Assembly: GCF_019375475.1 (NCBI RefSeq)
Contig: NZ_JAHXGQ010000007.1
Location: forward strand, 248,001 to 312,000
Reading direction: 5' to 3'
Origin: Saccharothrix obliqua
Lineage (GTDB): Bacteria; Actinomycetota; Actinomycetes; Mycobacteriales; Pseudonocardiaceae
DNA: 64,000 bases
In this document: one piece after another, positions 38,958 to 48,737 of the stretch
Layout: each line of letters starts with the position of its first letter
Numbering within the stretch: position 1 is the first letter of the stretch
Translations under genes and position numbers: made by a program
Notes under the pieces: model-generated
Told to the model about the DNA's origin: nothing
The model's database searches: none
Seen by the model: only the letters and a program-made list of their open reading frames with translations

Positions 38958-40274
38958 TCAGCGCAGGAACGGCGGGAGCGCGCGGTCGTCGTCGGCGGGC
39001 GCCCAGCGGCCGTCGACGATCTCGTACCGCCACCGCGCGCCTTCCACCACGAGGGACCGCAGGGCGGCGACGAACCGGTCCACGTGCTCGGTGGTGGTGC
39101 CGAGGCCGAGCGACGCACGCAGCGCGCGGTTGCCGTCGGTGAGCCGGTGCACGGCGACGTGCGCGCAGAACGCGCCGTCCCGCACGCCGATGCCGTGCTC
39201 GGCGGACAGCGCGGCGGCGAGGAAGCCCGCGTCCTGGCCGGTCACCACGAAGCTCACCACGCCCACCCGGTCGTGGTCGGGTCCGAACAGGGACAGCTCG
39301 TGCGCGCCGGGCACGGTGGCGAGCCCGGCGCGCAGCCGGGCGAGCAGTTCCCGCTCGTGGGCGACGGTCTGCTCCCAGTGCCTGCCCAGCACGTCGCACG
39401 CGACGGCCAGGGCGTGCACGCCGACGACGTTGGGCGAGCCCGCCTCGTGCCGCTCGGGCACCGCCGACCACGCCACGCCGAGCCGGTCGCCGTGGTCGGT
39501 GACCAGGGCCGTCGCGCCGCCGCCGACGAGGTAGGGCTCGGCGGCCTGGAGCCAGTCGGCGCGCCCGACCAGGACGCCCGCGCCGAACGGCGCGTAGATC
39601 TTGTGCCCGGACAGCACGGCGTAGTCGACGTCGAGCGCACGCAGGTCGACGGGGCGGTGCGGGGCGAGCTGGGCGGCGTCCAGGGCGATGCGCGCGCCGT
39701 GCCGGCGGGCGACGGCGGCGAGTTCGGCGACGGGCCACACCTCGCCGGTGACGTTGGACGCGCCGGTCACCACCACCAGCCGCGGGCCCTCGGGGGTGGC
39801 GCGCAGCGCGCGGTCCAGCTCCAGGACGGCTTCGGCGGGCGTGGCGGGCGTGCGCAGGCGCTGCACGTTGGGGCCGCGCCACGGCAGGAGCGCCGCGTGG
39901 TGCTCGGTGTCGAACAGCACGACGGCGGTGCGGCGGGGCAGGCTGCGGGCGAGCAGGTTCAGCGAGTCGGTGGTGTTGCGGGTGAACACCACCGTGTCGC
40001 CGGTGCGGGCGCCGACGAACCGGCGGACCGAGTCGCGGGCCTGCTCGTAGACGCGGGTGGACACGCGGGACGCGAAACCCGCGCCGCGGTGGACGCTCGC
40101 GTACCAGGGCAGCAGCTCGTCCACGGCGTCCCGCACCTGTTCCAGACAGGGCGCGCTGGCGGCGTGGTCGAGGTTGGCGTACTCGACGCGTTCGCCCGTC
40201 ACCAGCGGCACGCGCAGCGACGCGCCCACGACGCGGGGCAGAGCGGCGATGGATCCGGGAACTGCGACAGTCAC
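38958..40274 (-). CDS. class V PLP aminotransferase/cysteine-desulfurase-like enzyme under a SAM-IV riboswitch
   Basis: A 438-aa fold-type I PLP enzyme. PLP lysine in YAVLSGHKIYAPFGAG, cofactor aspartate in RIALDAAQLAPH, and YANLDHAASAP at the start fit the cysteine desulfurase/selenocysteine lyase superfamily. The C-terminal cysteine in GVRDGAFCAHVAVHRL may be the reactive site. A SAM-IV riboswitch in its leader says the gene is shut off when SAM is plentiful, linking it to sulfur or methionine metabolism. The GTG at 40274 is chosen because the longer frame runs through the riboswitch. Confidence 0.88.
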   Translation of the reverse strand: MTVAVPGSIAALPRVVGASLRVPLVTGERVEYANLDHAASAPCLEQVRDAVDELLPWYASVHRGAGFASRVSTRVYEQARDSVRRFVGARTGDTVVFTRNTTDSLNLLARSLPRRTAVVLFDTEHHAALLPWRGPNVQRLRTPATPAEAVLELDRALRATPEGPRLVVVTGASNVTGEVWPVAELAAVARRHGARIALDAAQLAPHRPVDLRALDVDYAVLSGHKIYAPFGAGVLVGRADWLQAAEPYLVGGGATALVTDHGDRLGVAWSAVPERHEAGSPNVVGVHALAVACDVLGRHWEQTVAHERELLARLRAGLATVPGAHELSLFGPDHDRVGVVSFVVTGQDAGFLAAALSAEHGIGVRDGAFCAHVAVHRLTDGNRALRASLGLGTTTEHVDRFVAALRSLVVEGARWRYEIVDGRWAPADDDRALPPFLR

Positions 40275-40319
40275 GACACCCTCCGGCGGGTCCGGCGGAC
40301 CCCCTGAGGTGGACGCCCG

Positions 40320-40434
40320 CGCTTGCCCGACGCCCTGCGCGCCAGGCCAGGTCCTCATCGGGGGCACCCCACCGCGGTAGGAGGGTTGCCGGCCGGCTAG
40401 CCCGAGCTTCACACCGGCACTCATGACCTCGGGA
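40320..40434 (-). ncRNA. SAM-IV riboswitch
   Basis: Read on the minus strand the leader has GGTCATGAGTGCC, a conserved GCCGGCCGGCAACCCTCC core, CCGCGGTGGGGTGCCCC and a closing GAGGACC that pairs with the opening GGTC (40428-40350). This is the SAM-IV variant of the SAM-I fold, found mainly in actinobacteria, which turns off sulfur-metabolism genes when S-adenosylmethionine binds. The sequence up to 40320 may hold the extra P5 stem. It sits about 50 nt before the GTG of the class V enzyme. Confidence 0.88.
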
Positions 40435-40541
40435 CCGAAGTTAGCCGACGACCGGCGGGGCAGTCGAGCCGGGTTCACATCCTGGGAGGGCGGGCCGGGT
40501 GCCGGCCCACCCCGGGGGAACGCGTCGTGGTGCGAGCGGTC

Positions 40542-42023
40542 TCAGGGCAGACCGGCGTCGCCCTTCCAGCGGGCGAAGCGGCCGGCGCGGTCGACGGCGC
40601 GGATGCGCTGCTCGGTGGCGGTGCGCACGGATTCGGGGCACACCACCAGGAACTGGTCCTGCTGCTGGAGCCGGGTGGTCGGCTCCGGCGCGAACGCCTG
40701 GCCCGCGCGCACCACGAGGCTGACCGTCGCGCCGGCGGGCAGGCGCAGCTCGCTCAGGTACACCGAGTGCAGCTTGGAGCCGCGGTGGATGCGCACCTGG
40801 AGCAGCTCCGCGCCCAGCTCGTCCAGCGCCGAGGAGTCGACCTGCACCTCCCGCGCCTCGCCGGTCTTCTCCAGCCGCAGCCACCGCGCGAGCCACGGCA
40901 GCGTGGTGCCCTGCACCACGGTCAGCACGACCACCAGGACGAACACCACGTCCACCAGGTGTTGCGCGTCGGGCATCCCCTGGATCAACGGGATGAGGGC
41001 GAACACGATGGGCACCGCGCCACGCAGCCCGGACCACGAGATGAACGCCTGCTCCCGCCACGGCACGCGGAACGGCAGCGCGGCGACCAGCACCGACACC
41101 GGGCGCGCCACCAGCACCAGCACCGCGCCCGCGACCAGCGCCGGCACCAGCGACTCCAGCAGCCGCCCCGGCGACGCGTAGAGGCCGAGCAGCACGAACA
41201 GCCCTATCTGCGCGACCCAGCCCAGGCCCTCGGCGAACGACAGGGTGTCCGAGCGGTGCGGCAGGCGGGCGTTGCCGAGCACCACCGCGGCCGTGTAGAC
41301 GGCGAGGAAACCGGAGGCGTGCGCGAGGTCGCCCGCGGTGTAGGCGAGCAGGCAGACGGCGACCGTCGCCAGCGGGTACAGGCCGGTCGCGGGCAGCGCG
41401 GCGCGGCGCAGCGCGAAACCGCCGACCCAGCCGAGCGCGAGGCCGATCGCCGCGCCCGCCACGAGTTCGTAGCCCAGCAGCAGCGGCGCGGTCCACTTCA
41501 CCGGGTCGGGCGAGGCGAGCAGCACCACGGCGATGTAGACGGGCGCGTCGTTGATGCCGGACTCCAGTTCCAGCGCGCCGGTCAGCCGCTTGCCGACGCC
41601 GACGCCGCGCAGCACGCTGAACACCGCCGCCGCGTCGGTCGACGACAGCACCGCGCCCCACAGCAGCGCCGTGCGCCAGTCCAGGTCGAGCAGGTGGTGC
41701 AGGGCGAGGCCGGTGACGCCGATGCTCACCGCGACGGCCACTGTGGACAGTGCGATGCCCAGCCCCAGCGCGGGTTTCACCGCCGTCCACCGCGTGGTCA
41801 GGCCACCCTCGGTGAGGATCAGGACCAGGGCGGCGGTGCCCAGCGAGCGGGTCAGGTCGGCGTCCTCGAACTGGATGCCGAGCACCGCTTCGCCGAGCAG
41901 CACGCCTATCCCGAGGTACAGCAGGAGTGAGGGCAGACCGAGCTTGCTCGACACCCGCACCGCGATGACCGACAACAGCAGTACCACGGCGCCGATGCCC
42001 AGAGAAGCCGTCACACCACCCAC
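40542..42023 (-). CDS. potassium/proton antiporter, CPA1 family with TrkA-C domain
   Basis: A 493-aa cation/H+ antiporter: about 12 spans, first GLPSLLLYLGIGVLLGE, the ion-site LLWGAVLSSTDAAAVFSVLRG and ESGINDAPVYI, then FISWSGLRGAVPIVFALIP. A cytoplasmic TrkA-C domain (about 405-480: GSKLHSVYLSELRLPAGATVSLVVRAG) gates with nucleotides or c-di-AMP in relatives. It matches K+/H+ antiporters of the CvrA/NhaP2 type. GTG 42023 or GTG 42014 may be the start. Confidence 0.9.
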   Translation of the reverse strand: MGGVTASLGIGAVVLLLSVIAVRVSSKLGLPSLLLYLGIGVLLGEAVLGIQFEDADLTRSLGTAALVLILTEGGLTTRWTAVKPALGLGIALSTVAVAVSIGVTGLALHHLLDLDWRTALLWGAVLSSTDAAAVFSVLRGVGVGKRLTGALELESGINDAPVYIAVVLLASPDPVKWTAPLLLGYELVAGAAIGLALGWVGGFALRRAALPATGLYPLATVAVCLLAYTAGDLAHASGFLAVYTAAVVLGNARLPHRSDTLSFAEGLGWVAQIGLFVLLGLYASPGRLLESLVPALVAGAVLVLVARPVSVLVAALPFRVPWREQAFISWSGLRGAVPIVFALIPLIQGMPDAQHLVDVVFVLVVVLTVVQGTTLPWLARWLRLEKTGEAREVQVDSSALDELGAELLQVRIHRGSKLHSVYLSELRLPAGATVSLVVRAGQAFAPEPTTRLQQQDQFLVVCPESVRTATEQRIRAVDRAGRFARWKGDAGLP

Positions 42024-42109
42024 TCGACCTCCAGTTGTTCCGCCCGTTGCGCGGGCTCATTGTCCACCGGCGCCGCCGATCCGGCGGGCCGTCCACAGAG
42101 GACTGCCGA

Positions 42110-42394
42110 TCAGGCGTCGCCGAGCAGTTCCGCCAGGCGACGCGCGGCATCGGGTGGCGCCGGGTCGAGTTCCACGACCTTGTCCCGGCCGCGTTCGCCA
42201 CGCACGATGCGCACGTCCTGCGCCCGCACGCCGAACGCCGCGGCCAGCGCCTTGCGCACGGCCTCGTTCGCCTTGCCCTCCACGGCGGGCGCGGCGACCG
42301 CGACCACCAGCGCGTCACCACGCCACCGGCCGCCGACGGCGGCGTGCTTCGCGCCCGGTTTCACGCGGACGTCCAGCCGGAGGCCGTCAGCCAC
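42110..42394 (-). CDS. DUF167 (UPF0235) family protein
   Basis: A 94-aa protein with the DUF167 outline: LRLDVRVKPGAKHAAVGG, VAAPAVEGKANEAVRKALAAAFGV and VRGERGRDKVVEL. A small conserved fold of unknown role. Its GTG lies inside the last 8 nt of the tetR-type gene, so it is translated with it. Confidence 0.88.
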   Translation of the reverse strand: MADGLRLDVRVKPGAKHAAVGGRWRGDALVVAVAAPAVEGKANEAVRKALAAAFGVRAQDVRIVRGERGRDKVVELDPAPPDAARRLAELLGDA

Positions 42395-42935
42395 GCGCCG
42401 TCACCACCGCGAGCGTGTCGTCCAGCAACCCGCGCCGCCGCACGAGGTCCGGGGCGGCGGCCAGGAGCTGCGCCTGACCGAGGTAGGCGGAGTAGGCCAG
42501 CACGGCGCGGCCCCGGGCGGCGTCGTCGGGGAAGCCGATGTCGTGGAACAGGTCGGTCAGGTAGTCCACGCGGCGGTCGGTGACACGGCGCAGCACGGGC
42601 GCCACGGCGGGGTCGTCCTTGGCGGCGAGCAGTGCCAGCTCCACGGCGTTGTCGCGGCTGTCCTCCAGCGCGACGGCGAACAGCCGGCGCAGCCTGCCCA
42701 GCGGGGTCGGCTCGGCCTGGACGCGGGCTATGACGGCCTCGGTGTGCTCGCGCTCCCAGCGCTCCAGGGTCGCGGTGAGCAACGCGTCCCGGTTCGGGAA
42801 GTGCCAGTAGGCGCTGCCTTTGGTGGCCCCGATGCGGGCGGCGAGCGGTTCCACGGCGACCGCCGCCACGCCTCCTTCGACCAGTGCGCGCAGGGCGATG
42901 TCCGTCCAGTCGTCCTTGGTCCGCCGCTTCCGCAC
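42387..42935 (-). CDS. TetR-family transcriptional regulator
   Basis: A 182-aa regulator: the N-terminal helix-turn-helix (about 8-52: DIALRALVEGGVAAVAVEPLAARIGATKGSAYWHFPNRDALL) is classic TetR; the rest is an all-helical ligand-binding domain. GTG 42935. Two matched 18-bp operators lie in the gap to the divergent SRPBCC gene, so it most likely represses both itself and that gene. Confidence 0.92.
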   Translation of the reverse strand: MRKRRTKDDWTDIALRALVEGGVAAVAVEPLAARIGATKGSAYWHFPNRDALLTATLERWEREHTEAVIARVQAEPTPLGRLRRLFAVALEDSRDNAVELALLAAKDDPAVAPVLRRVTDRRVDYLTDLFHDIGFPDDAARGRAVLAYSAYLGQAQLLAAAPDLVRRRGLLDDTLAVVTARG

Positions 42936-42937
42936 CC

Positions 42938-42975
42938 CCGTACGCTACCGTACGGTTCCATACGGGGGCGTATGG
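42938..42975. promoter_or_regulatory. pair of TetR operators between tetR and the SRPBCC gene
   Basis: Two dyads of identical build spaced 20 bp centre to centre: CCGTACG-CTAC-CGTACGG at 42938-42955 and CCATACG-GGGG-CGTATGG at 42958-42975. Each has perfect 7-bp arms and a 4-bp centre. The doubled site, about two helical turns apart, suggests two dimers bound on one face. Confidence 0.8.
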
Positions 42976-42988
42976 AAGGAGGGCGGGC

Positions 42989-43414
42989 ATGATCCGGAAC
43001 GTGCACTCGCGGGAGGTGCCCGGCGGGGGCGTCGTGGACCGCGTGGTCGAGTTGTGGCCGAGCGAGTCGTGGCCGCGGTTGCGGTTGGACCGGCCGCTCG
43101 CCGTCGGTGCGACGGGTGGCCACTCCTTCGTCCGCTACACGTGCACCGAGTACCTGCCGGGGCGGCGCGTGGAGTTCACGTTCGCGCCCGGGGTCGGGTT
43201 GGTGGGGACGCACGTGTTCGAGGCCGTGCCGGGCGGGATCCGGCACACGGTGACCGGGCGGGCCGTGGGGTGGATGCGGTTGGGGTGGCCGTTGGCCGTT
43301 CGGTGGTTGCACGACGCGCTCATCGAGGACATGTTCGACAAGGCGGCACGCACGCGCCGCGCTCATTGGTCGCCTTGGGTCCGCATACTCCGCCGGGTTC
43401 TCACCAAGGGGTGA
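42989..43414 (+). CDS. SRPBCC/polyketide-cyclase-fold protein
   Basis: A 141-aa protein with the START/SRPBCC outline (EVPGGGVVDRVVELW…TCTEYLPGRRVEFTFAPGVGLVGTHVFEAVPGGIRHTV…LHDALIEDMFDKA), a fold binding hydrophobic ligands. No catalytic residues are evident. ATG 42989 has GAAGGAGGG upstream. Divergent from and probably regulated by the TetR protein, whose ligand may be related to what this protein handles. Confidence 0.85.
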   Translation: MIRNVHSREVPGGGVVDRVVELWPSESWPRLRLDRPLAVGATGGHSFVRYTCTEYLPGRRVEFTFAPGVGLVGTHVFEAVPGGIRHTVTGRAVGWMRLGWPLAVRWLHDALIEDMFDKAARTRRAHWSPWVRILRRVLTKG

Positions 43415-43840
43415 ATTCCGGGAACATTCCGAGAATTGCGGATTTGGCGCGGGGCGGGGCGTGCGAGAATGGTGATCATCGCCGGGGCGGAACACCCCGG
43501 CGATGATCCGGACCAGTACGGCGAGGGCGGTGAGGCCCTGTTCGGGGAACCACCTCCGGGCAGGGCCTCCCGCCTGGTCACGCCGGGGTCGGACGGCGAG
43601 GGCGGTTGTCCTCGACGGGACCGCACGGGGGCGTCGACCGGCGCGGTCACCCGGTGCCGGCCATTATCGATGTGGACTCGGCCATGCGCTTCATCGACGG
43701 TTCCCGGCGAGCGGTGCCGGTTCCCCGGTTCGCGTGTTGCCGGCGAGTCCGGGCATTCGGAACCGGCGGAATACCGCGCCACCGGGAAAGCAGGCGGGGC
43801 GCTGTTCTCACCGCGGGCGGAACCCGGCCCGGGGAGCAGC
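43415..43840. other. gene-free spacer between SRPBCC terminator and ileS terminator
   Basis: About 425 bp with no frame showing normal codon bias on either strand. It carries the SRPBCC terminator at 43474-43508 at its left and the ileS hairpin just beyond its right end. The middle has mixed GC with no repeat or promoter that I can support. Confidence 0.5.
43474..43508 (+). terminator. SRPBCC-gene terminator hairpin
   Basis: Perfect 14-bp arms GATCATCGCCGGGG (43474-43487) and CCCCGGCGATGATC (43495-43508) around 7 nt, 60 nt after the SRPBCC stop. Symmetrical enough to work on both strands. Confidence 0.8.
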
Positions 43841-43841
43841 A

Positions 43842-43876
43842 CCGCGGCCGGGGGTGCGGACAACCCCCGGCCGCGG
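43842..43876 (-). terminator. ileS terminator hairpin
   Basis: Perfect 14-bp arms CCGCGGCCGGGGGT (43842-43855) and ACCCCCGGCCGCGG (43863-43876) around 7 nt, six bases after the ileS stop on the minus strand. Confidence 0.85.
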
Positions 43877-43882
43877 TTCGGG

Positions 43883-46800
43883 TCAGGCTCGGGCGACCGC
43901 GACCCGCACCTTCGCGCCGTCCCCGACGGCCCCGTCCGACCCCTCGGCGACGTCCCCGTAGGACACCGCGTCGGCCAACGTCTCCGCCGCCACGAACGCC
44001 TCGAACCGGCGCACCGCCTCGGTCACCTCGCCGGCCGGCAGCCCGAGCACCAGGCTGATCCGGTCCGACACGTCCAGCCCGGCGTCCTTGCGCGCCTGCT
44101 GGACCACGCGCACCAGGTCGCGCGCCACGCCCTCGGCCGCCAGCTCCGGCGTGACCACCGTGTCCAGCACGACCAGGCCCGCGTTCCCCGGCAACGCCGC
44201 CGTCGCACCGCGGTCGGTCGCCACCAGCCGCTGCTCGTACTCCTCCGGGAACAGCTCCACGCCCGCCGCGACGACCTTCCCGTCCACCTCGGACCAGTCG
44301 CCCGCCTTGACGGCCTTGATCACCTTCTGCACCTCCGGCCCCAGGCGGGGGCCGGCGACGCGGGCGTTGACGGCCAGCTGGAAGTGGCCGTGGGCGTCCA
44401 CGTCCGCGGTCAGCTCGACCGCCTTCACGTTGACCTCGTCACGCAGGATGCCGGTGAACGGCGCCAGCCGGTCCGCGTCCCGCGCCGCGATGACGAGCTT
44501 CGCCAGCGGCAGGCGGACGCGGAGCTTGTTGGCCTTCCGCAGGGACAGCGCGGTGGACGCCACCTGCCGCACCTGGTCCATCGCCGCCACGAGGGCGTCG
44601 TCGGCGGGCAGGTCGGCGGCCGACGGCCAGTCGGTCAGGTGCACCGAGCGGCCACCGGTCAGGCCGCGCCACACGACCTCGGCGGTGAGCGGCAGCAGGG
44701 GCGCGGTCACCCGGCTCACCACCTCCAGCACGGTGTGCAGGGTGTCGACCGCGTCCTGGTCGCCCGCCCAGAACCGGTCGCGGGACCGGCGGACGTACCA
44801 GTTGGTCAGCACCTCCAGGAACTCCCGGACGGAGGCGCACGCGCCGGAGATGTCGTAGGTGTCGAGCTGCGCCGTCACCTGCGCCACCAGGTCGTGCGTC
44901 TTCGCCAGCGCGTACCGGTCGAGCACGTGCGACGAGTCGGTCCGCCAACGGCCCTCGACGCCCTCCGCGTTGGCGTACAGCGCGAGGAAGTACCACGAGT
45001 TCCACAGCGGCAGGACGGCCTGGCGCACCGCGTCCCGGATGCCCCGCTCGGTGACGACCAGGTCGCCGCCGCGCAGGATCGGGGACGCCATGAGGAACCA
45101 CCGCATGGCGTCCGAGCCGTCGCGGTCGAAGACCTCGTTGACGTCCGGGTAGTTCTTCAGCGACTTGGACATCTTCTGCCCGTCGTCGCCCAGCACGATG
45201 CCGTGCGCCACGCAGTTGGTGAACGCGGGCCGGTCGAACAACGCCGTCGCCAGCACGTGCATGGTGTAGAACCAGCCGCGCGTCTGGCCGTTGTACTCCA
45301 CGATGAAGTCGCCCGGGTAGTGGTTCTCGAACCACTCCTGGTTCTCGAACGGGTAGTGCACCTGGGCGAACGACATGGAGCCCGACTCGAACCAGCAGTC
45401 CAGCACCTCGGGCACGCGGCGCATGGTGGACCGCCCGGTCGGGTCGTCCGGGTTGGGCCGGGTGAGCAGGTCGATCGCGGGCCGGTGCAGGTCGGTCGGC
45501 CGCACGCCGAAGTCGCGCTCCAGCTCGTCCAGCGACCCGTACACGTCGACCCGCGGGTGCTCCGGGTCGTCGGACACCCACACCGGGATCGGCGAACCCC
45601 AGAACCGGTTGCGGGAGATGTTCCAGTCGCGCGCGTTCTCCAGCCACTTGCCGAACTGGCCGTCCCGGATGTGCTCGGGCACCCAGTTGATCTGCTGGTT
45701 CAGCTGGACCATGCGGTCCTTGAACTTGGTGACCGCCACGAACCACGACGACACGGCCCGCTGGATGAGCGGGTTGTCGCAACGCCAGCAGTGCGGGTAC
45801 GGGTGGTCGTAGGTCTCGTGGCGCAGCAGCAGGCCGGCCTGCTTCAGGTCGGCGATGATCGCCTTGTTCGCCTCGAAGACGTGCTGCCCCTCGTACGGCG
45901 GGACCTCGGCGGTGAACCGGCCGTGCGGGTCGACCGGCACGACGACCTCGATGCCGGCCGCGTCCGTGACGACCTTGTCCTCCTCACCGAACGCGGGTGC
46001 GATGTGGACGATGCCGGTGCCGTCCTCGGTGGTCACGTAGTCCGCGGCGAGCACCTGGTGGGCGTTCTCGCGGCCGACGAAGAAGGGGAACGGCGGCGTG
46101 TAGCGGCGGCCGACCAGGTCCGCGCCCCGCACCCGCGCCACCACCGGCGGCTCCTCGCCCAGCTCGCGGGCGTACGCGGCGACCCGCGCCTCGGCGAGCA
46201 GGTAGCGCTCGCCGTTGGCCTCCACCGTCACGTAGTCCACGTCCGGGTGCACGGCGGCGGCCAGGTTGGACGGCAGCGTCCACGGCGTGGTCGTCCACAC
46301 CAGGGCCAGCTCGCCGGTCTCCAGCCGCAGGCCGACGGTCACCGCCGGGTCCTGCCGGTCCCGGTAGGTGTCGTCCATCTTGGTCTCGGTGTTGGACAGC
46401 GGCGTCTCGCAGCGCCAGCAGTACCAGAGCACCCGGAAGCCCTCGTAGACCAGGCCCTTGTCCCACAAGGACTTGAAGGCCCACATGACCGATTCCATGT
46501 AGTCCAGGTCGAGGGTCTTGTAGTCGTTGTCGAAGTCCACCCAGCGGGCCTGGCGGGTCACGTAGTCACGCCACTGCCCGGTGTACCGGAGCACGGAGGT
46601 CCGGCACACCTCGTTGAACTTCTCGATGCCGAACGCCTCGATCTCGGACTTCGAGGAGAACCCGAGCTGCTTCTCCGCCTCGACCTCGGCGGGCAGGCCG
46701 TGGGTGTCCCAGCCGAACCGGCGCTCGACGTGCTTGCCGCGCATCGTCTGGTAGCGCGGGACGACGTCCTTGACGTAGCCGGTCAGCAGGTGCCCGTAGT

Positions 46801-46993
46801 GCGGGAGCCCGTTGGCGAACGGCGGGCCGTCGTAGAACACGAACTCGTTGGCGCCCTTGTCCCCCGCCGGGCGGGCGGCGATCGAGTCCTGGAACGTCCG
46901 GTCGGACTGCCAGAAGTCGAGGACGTCCTGCTCCAGGGCGGGGAAAGACGGCTGGGAGGGCACCGGACCCTCGCCTGCCTTCGGGTAGGCCAT
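43883..46993 (-). CDS. ileS: isoleucyl-tRNA synthetase
   Basis: A 1036-aa class I synthetase. HIGH-type motif as [15 protein letters not shown], the WCWRC-like zinc site ([11 protein letters not shown]), KMSKS loop as [14 protein letters not shown], and CP1 editing domain between ([14 protein letters not shown]). Length matches the long actinobacterial/eukaryote-like IleRS. The ATG at 46993 follows AGGAGC. The leader has a translational T-box; a strong hairpin follows the stop. Confidence 0.96.
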   Translation of the reverse strand: MAYPKAGEGPVPSQPSFPALEQDVLDFWQSDRTFQDSIAARPAGDKGANEFVFYDGPPFANGLPHYGHLLTGYVKDVVPRYQTMRGKHVERRFGWDTHGLPAEVEAEKQLGFSSKSEIEAFGIEKFNEVCRTSVLRYTGQWRDYVTRQARWVDFDNDYKTLDLDYMESVMWAFKSLWDKGLVYEGFRVLWYCWRCETPLSNTETKMDDTYRDRQDPAVTVGLRLETGELALVWTTTPWTLPSNLAAAVHPDVDYVTVEANGERYLLAEARVAAYARELGEEPPVVARVRGADLVGRRYTPPFPFFVGRENAHQVLAADYVTTEDGTGIVHIAPAFGEEDKVVTDAAGIEVVVPVDPHGRFTAEVPPYEGQHVFEANKAIIADLKQAGLLLRHETYDHPYPHCWRCDNPLIQRAVSSWFVAVTKFKDRMVQLNQQINWVPEHIRDGQFGKWLENARDWNISRNRFWGSPIPVWVSDDPEHPRVDVYGSLDELERDFGVRPTDLHRPAIDLLTRPNPDDPTGRSTMRRVPEVLDCWFESGSMSFAQVHYPFENQEWFENHYPGDFIVEYNGQTRGWFYTMHVLATALFDRPAFTNCVAHGIVLGDDGQKMSKSLKNYPDVNEVFDRDGSDAMRWFLMASPILRGGDLVVTERGIRDAVRQAVLPLWNSWYFLALYANAEGVEGRWRTDSSHVLDRYALAKTHDLVAQVTAQLDTYDISGACASVREFLEVLTNWYVRRSRDRFWAGDQDAVDTLHTVLEVVSRVTAPLLPLTAEVVWRGLTGGRSVHLTDWPSAADLPADDALVAAMDQVRQVASTALSLRKANKLRVRLPLAKLVIAARDADRLAPFTGILRDEVNVKAVELTADVDAHGHFQLAVNARVAGPRLGPEVQKVIKAVKAGDWSEVDGKVVAAGVELFPEEYEQRLVATDRGATAALPGNAGLVVLDTVVTPELAAEGVARDLVRVVQQARKDAGLDVSDRISLVLGLPAGEVTEAVRRFEAFVAAETLADAVSYGDVAEGSDGAVGDGAKVRVAVARA

Positions 46994-47019
46994 CGTGCTG
47001 CTCCTCGCGTGCTGCGTCA

Positions 47020-47210
47020 TCCGGCACGCGGGGACGACGCGCCTGGTCCGGCGCACCGCGGTACCACCCCGCTTGCCGACGCGCGCACGCGTGCGACGGC
47101 CTCTCGTTGACGGCTGTGACGGGCCGCACCCGGCCGGTTCTACTGGGGCTCGCGCCCGTTCTTCCGGCGGCTCCCCGGTGATGGCCGGATCAACACCTCT
47201 GCCGTCAAGC
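47020..47210 (-). ncRNA. ileS T-box riboswitch, isoleucine specifier ATC
   Basis: The minus-strand leader holds GGGGTGGTACCGCGG (47070-47056), the T-box sequence whose bulge pairs with the uncharged tRNA 3' end. Upstream, the specifier loop CCATCACCGGGGAG shows codon ATC (47182-47180) for tRNA-Ile. Downstream, GCGTGC and GCACGC can pair beside the GAGGAGC ribosome site instead of forming a terminator with a U tract, as in translationally acting actinobacterial ileS T-boxes. Binding of uncharged tRNA-Ile should free the ribosome site. Confidence 0.92.
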
Positions 47211-47384
47211 GTAGCCGGTGGGCGCAAACCGGTTGCGGACGCTTCGGATCCGGCGGTTGCGAGGGGTTGCCGCGGGGGAACGTGCGTTCCCGGTCGGTGG
47301 CCGCGACGGGTACTGGGCGACGCCCCGCGCAGGAGACGGCTCACCGGGCTGGATCTGGAGGTCGAGCCGCGTGCGCCTGAGCCG

Positions 47385-47852
47385 CTAGGCGCGGTGCCGC
47401 GCCGCCAGCGTCGAATCGGGGCGGCACGCGGCGCACGGCGTGAAACCGAGTTGGCGGGCCTCCCCCACCGGCAGGGCCAGGGACGGGCGGTCCGCCAACC
47501 ACGTGCACCCGGTCAGGTGGTACCTCGGCCGCTCGTCCAGGACGCGGACCTCGTCGGGCAGGTCCGCCACGGCCAGCAGGTCGACGGCGTCGGTGTCCTC
47601 CTCCGCCGGCTCGCCGGTCCGATCGGGTGAAACGGCCACGCCCCTCGTCCCGTTCGGGTGATCACCGGCGCTAATCTGGTGATCAACACCGGCCGATCGC
47701 CGCCTCCGCAGCGCCCAGTCCCAGAACAGGACCAGGGCCGCCGCGGCGCTCGCACCCGCGGAGCCCCACGCCCAGGAGTTCTGGGCGGTGGTCAACGCGG
47801 GCACGAGCAGCCCCACGGCGGCCAGGACCAGCAGCGCGACGAGGTACAGCAC
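47385..47852 (-). CDS. membrane protein with a C-terminal Cys-rich putative metal-binding motif
   Basis: A 155-aa protein with two membrane spans near the start (about 1-20 and 28-46), a basic RRRR stop-transfer, an acidic linker and a C-terminal domain YHLTGCTWL…[14 protein letters not shown]. The spacing His-x4-Cys…Cys-x2-Cys recalls small zinc-binding or Ada-like DNA/RNA-binding modules. Lies between ileS and divIVA; function not known. GTG 47852, 27 nt after divIVA. Confidence 0.7.
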   Translation of the reverse strand: MLYLVALLVLAAVGLLVPALTTAQNSWAWGSAGASAAAALVLFWDWALRRRRSAGVDHQISAGDHPNGTRGVAVSPDRTGEPAEEDTDAVDLLAVADLPDEVRVLDERPRYHLTGCTWLADRPSLALPVGEARQLGFTPCAACRPDSTLAARHRA

Positions 47853-47879
47853 GTGCGCAGACTAGATCAGCACGACCCG

Positions 47880-48692
47880 TCAGCCGGCTTCGGCGCGTGC
47901 TCCGAACGAGTAGCCCTGCTGGCGGCCGTCGGACGGCGCGGCCGGGCCGCGGTCCTGGAGGTCGCGCAACGAGGACTCCAGCATGGTCTTGAGCCGGGTC
48001 CGGTACTCGCGCTCGAACGTCTGGAGCTTGTCGATCTGCTTCTCCAGCGTGTTCTTCTCCTGGGTGATGTTGCCCATCACCTCGGCGTGCTTGCGCTGCG
48101 CGTCGCGGTCGAGCGCGCTGGCCTTCTCCCGCGCCTGCCGCTCCAGCGTGTCGGCACGCGTCCGCGCGTCGTTGAGCATGGTCTCGGCGCGGGTGCGCGC
48201 CTCGTTGACCATGGTGTCCGCCTTGGCGCGGGCCTCGGACAGCAGCTGCTCGGACTTGGTCCGGGCCTCCGAGAGCATCCCGTCGGCCTCGGCCTTGGCC
48301 TCACCGGTGAGCCGGTCGGCCATCTCCTGGGCGAGACCGAGCACCTTGGCCGCCTGCACGTGGTGGTCGCCACCACCGCCGGGCGAGGTCTGCTCCAGGG
48401 CGGAGGGAGGGGGCACGGGCGCGAGCCGGCGCGGCTCGTCGACGACGCGGCTGGGACCGACGCCGGCGGCGACCTTGGCCCGGGCGTCCTCGAGGTCGGC
48501 ACGCGCGGTCTCGACCTGCTGGTCGAGCTGCTCGACCTGCTGGCGCAGGTCGTTGTTCTCCTCGATCAGCCGGGCCAGTTCGCCCTCAACCAGGTCGAGG
48601 AACGCGTCCACCTCGTCCTCGTTGTAGCCCCGCTTGCCAATCGGCGGCTTGCTGAACGCGACGTTGTGCACGTCCGCGGGGGTCAACGGCAT
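47880..48692 (-). CDS. divIVA: DivIVA/Wag31 polar growth protein
   Basis: A 270-aa coiled-coil scaffold that marks cell poles and recruits wall-synthesis machinery. The N-terminal membrane-binding domain reads [34 protein letters not shown], followed by a first coiled coil (40-70), a variable Pro/Gly-rich linker (75-115), and a long second coiled coil (about 115-240) rich in [15 protein letters not shown] heptads. Standard size for Wag31. Forty-five nt after yggT on the same strand. Confidence 0.96.
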   Translation of the reverse strand: MPLTPADVHNVAFSKPPIGKRGYNEDEVDAFLDLVEGELARLIEENNDLRQQVEQLDQQVETARADLEDARAKVAAGVGPSRVVDEPRRLAPVPPPSALEQTSPGGGGDHHVQAAKVLGLAQEMADRLTGEAKAEADGMLSEARTKSEQLLSEARAKADTMVNEARTRAETMLNDARTRADTLERQAREKASALDRDAQRKHAEVMGNITQEKNTLEKQIDKLQTFEREYRTRLKTMLESSLRDLQDRGPAAPSDGRQQGYSFGARAEAG

Positions 48693-48737
48693 CAGATCAC
48701 CTCACGCACTCCTGGGCTGTGGACATCCCTGGTCCCC

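Noticed and set aside
43436-47110. A 1224-codon plus-strand frame opposite ileS
   Set aside because: Antisense of ileS; also runs through the ileS terminator and T-box.
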